A DNA stretch of 6,847 nucleotides, from positions 3,416 through 10,262 of the forward strand of contig DJNY01000100.1 in assembly GCA_002441865.1 (NCBI GenBank), in the 5' to 3' direction. Under the pieces are notes generated by a model. That model was not told the DNA's origin. It ran no database searches and saw only the letters and a list, made by a program, of their open reading frames with translations. Origin of the DNA: Lachnospiraceae bacterium UBA6452 (lineage in GTDB: Bacteria > Bacillota > Clostridia > Lachnospirales > Lachnospiraceae). Below are positions 5,717 to 6,847 of this stretch, one piece after another. Both the position numbers and the translations under genes were made by a program. Positions within the stretch are counted from its first letter, which is position 1; the number at the start of each line of letters is the position of its first letter.

Positions 5717-6847
5717 TTACAAATCTGTCCGATGTAGTGCAACTACCGTCTCCACATGCACCGTCATCGGGAACAGATCGACCGGCTGGATCCGCTCCGC
5801 CCGATAACCGTTTGCGGTCAGATAGTCCAGATCCCTGGCAAGTGACTGTGGGCCGCAGGAGATGTACACAATGCGGTTGGGTGCCAGCCTGCAGACAGAG
5901 GATAAAAATGCCTCATTACTGCCACTGCGCGGCGGATCCATGATGACAACATCTGCCTTTTCTCCCGCCTGTGCCATTTCTACCATATACTCGCCTGCAT
6001 CGGCGCAGGCAAATGCAATGTTTTTGCACTGGTTATGCTTTGCATTTTCTCTGGCATCCTTGACTGCTTCTCTGTTCAGCTCAATTCCAAGCACAGAGCC
6101 AGCCTGTCTGGATGCGATCAGACCGATCGTTCCAATCCCGCAATATGCATCGATCACTTTGTCCTTTTTTGTCAGCTTTGCCAGCTTCAGTGCTTCCCTG
6201 TACAAAATTTCCGTCTGCACAGGATTGACCTGATAGAATGACTGTGGTGACAGACGGAATCTGACACCGCACAGACTGTCATAGATAAACCCCGGCCCAT
6301 ACAATACAATATCCCGCTGTCCCAGCACCATGGTCGTTTTCTTGTCATTGACATTCAGCACGATCGTTGTGATCTCCGGATGCAGCTTTAAAAGTGCCTT
6401 TGCAAAATTGTTTTTGGATGGCAGGATCGGGGAACGCAGCACAAGGATCACCATGATCTCTCCTGTTGTATGCGAAACACGCACCATGATATGACGGAGC
6501 AGTCCTCTGTCCGAATCTTCATCATATGTTTTGATCTTAAAGGATTTTAAAAGTCCGCGGATTGACTGGATGATCGCATCTGCTTTTTCGTTTTCGATCA
6601 GACACTGATCAACACGCACCAGTCTGTGTGATTTTTCCTGATAGACACCTGCAATCGGCTCTCCCTTTTCATAGCCCATGACCGCATGTACCTTATGGCG
6701 ATAATGCAGCGGATCTTCCATACCGATGATCGGACTGACTCTCGCAAATTTGCCAAGCAGTGCCTTCAGCTCTTTCTGCTTTCTTTCCAGCTGCTTTTCA
6801 TAAGGCATATCGATAAACTGGCATCCACCGCATTTTTTCGCATAAGG
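5717..6847 (-). CDS. rlmD: 23S rRNA (uracil-5-)-methyltransferase, RlmD/RumA family (5' end outside window)
   Basis: SAM-dependent enzyme that makes 5-methyluridine in 23S rRNA (U1939 type, in Gram-positives sometimes also U747). 376 residues are visible. The frame stays open past the first in-window ATG (6808) to the edge, reading YAKKCGGCQF. This includes the CGGC cysteines of the [4Fe-4S] cluster, so the true start and the N-terminal TRAM domain are off the window. Further motifs are FYQVNPVQTE (204-213 of the visible part), SAM motif I DAYCGIGTIGL (233-243), DPPRSG (304-309), the catalytic cysteine in YISCGP (Cys331) and the general-base glutamate in HVETV (Glu366). The protein ends only ten residues after that glutamate. 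The gene looks functional. Its base composition seems richer in GC than the DNA to the left, fitting a chromosomal gene beside an acquired element. Its last codons may have been replaced by element DNA. Confidence 0.93.
   Translation of the reverse strand, partial: PYAKKCGGCQFIDMPYEKQLERKQKELKALLGKFARVSPIIGMEDPLHYRHKVHAVMGYEKGEPIAGVYQEKSHRLVRVDQCLIENEKADAIIQSIRGLLKSFKIKTYDEDSDRGLLRHIMVRVSHTTGEIMVILVLRSPILPSKNNFAKALLKLHPEITTIVLNVNDKKTTMVLGQRDIVLYGPGFIYDSLCGVRFRLSPQSFYQVNPVQTEILYREALKLAKLTKKDKVIDAYCGIGTIGLIASRQAGSVLGIELNREAVKDARENAKHNQCKNIAFACADAGEYMVEMAQAGEKADVVIMDPPRSGSNEAFLSSVCRLAPNRIVYISCGPQSLARDLDYLTANGYRAERIQPVDLFPMTVHVETVVALHRTDL
5746..5758 (-). other. Candidate attachment core within the 3' end of the rRNA methyltransferase gene
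   Basis: The minus strand reads CATGTGGAGACGG, encoding the conserved HVET end of the enzyme. The 3' end of rumA/rlmCD-type genes is a known insertion site for streptococcal ICEs and phage-like elements, and here mobile-element genes begin directly after it. No second copy of the core occurs in the window, because the other junction is outside. The precise crossover is therefore inference. Confidence 0.42.

Noticed and set aside
5569..5943. Plus-strand 124-codon frame at the junction
   Set aside because: It is mostly antisense to the methyltransferase gene, with low-complexity Pro/Arg-rich content and no ribosome site.
1..6847. CRISPR array, tRNA or rRNA genes
   Set aside because: No regularly spaced repeats and no cloverleaf or rRNA-like segments were recognised on either strand.

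Overview
The window looks like one end of an integrative conjugative or mobilizable element (ICE/IME) sitting in the 3' end of a chromosomal 23S rRNA uracil-5-methyltransferase gene (rlmD/rumA type) of a low-GC Gram-positive bacterium. Class Clostridia, probably Lachnospiraceae, is the best guess. That guess rests on a TnpV protein, a Gram-positive style ParM/ParR pair, a MobC plus MobA/VirD2-type relaxase, purine-rich Shine-Dalgarno sites, and AT-rich element DNA beside a somewhat GC-richer methyltransferase gene. All protein-coding genes I accept are on the minus strand, so the genes read from right to left.

Right end (5717-6847): the 3' part of the rRNA methyltransferase gene, whose start lies outside the window. 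Its last codons contain a candidate attachment core (5746-5758). Next comes a 275-base spacer (5443-5716). It holds an open reading-frame tail that has no start of its own and a very good minus-strand intrinsic terminator (5490-5539).

Maintenance block (2505-5421): parB, tnpV, a ParM/StbA-type actin-like ATPase and a ParR-like partner. They are tightly packed, and parM's stop codon abuts the parR start. This looks like one operon that stabilises or segregates the excised circular form.

Accessory block (1571-2467): a 175-residue protein that I tentatively link to a domain found in large polyvalent and MuF-type proteins of mobile elements. It has its own extended -10 promoter. At its 3' end, on the plus strand, a strong promoter is followed immediately by a hairpin ending in a T-run. 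This predicts an antisense RNA of about 62 nt. A minus-strand terminator at 1571-1609 closes the block.

Transfer block (1-1512): an oriT candidate with a long inverted repeat followed by an RP4/VirD2-like nick motif (nick expected between 1491 and 1492), a mobC promoter, mobC, and the N-terminal 302 residues of the relaxase, which runs off the left edge. With this nick polarity the maintenance and accessory genes would enter the recipient first and the relaxase genes last. The transferred strand would be the template strand for the leading genes.

The observations most worth following up are the antisense RNA, the oriT, and the reading-frame tail at the integration junction, which may belong to an element gene cut in two by integration.
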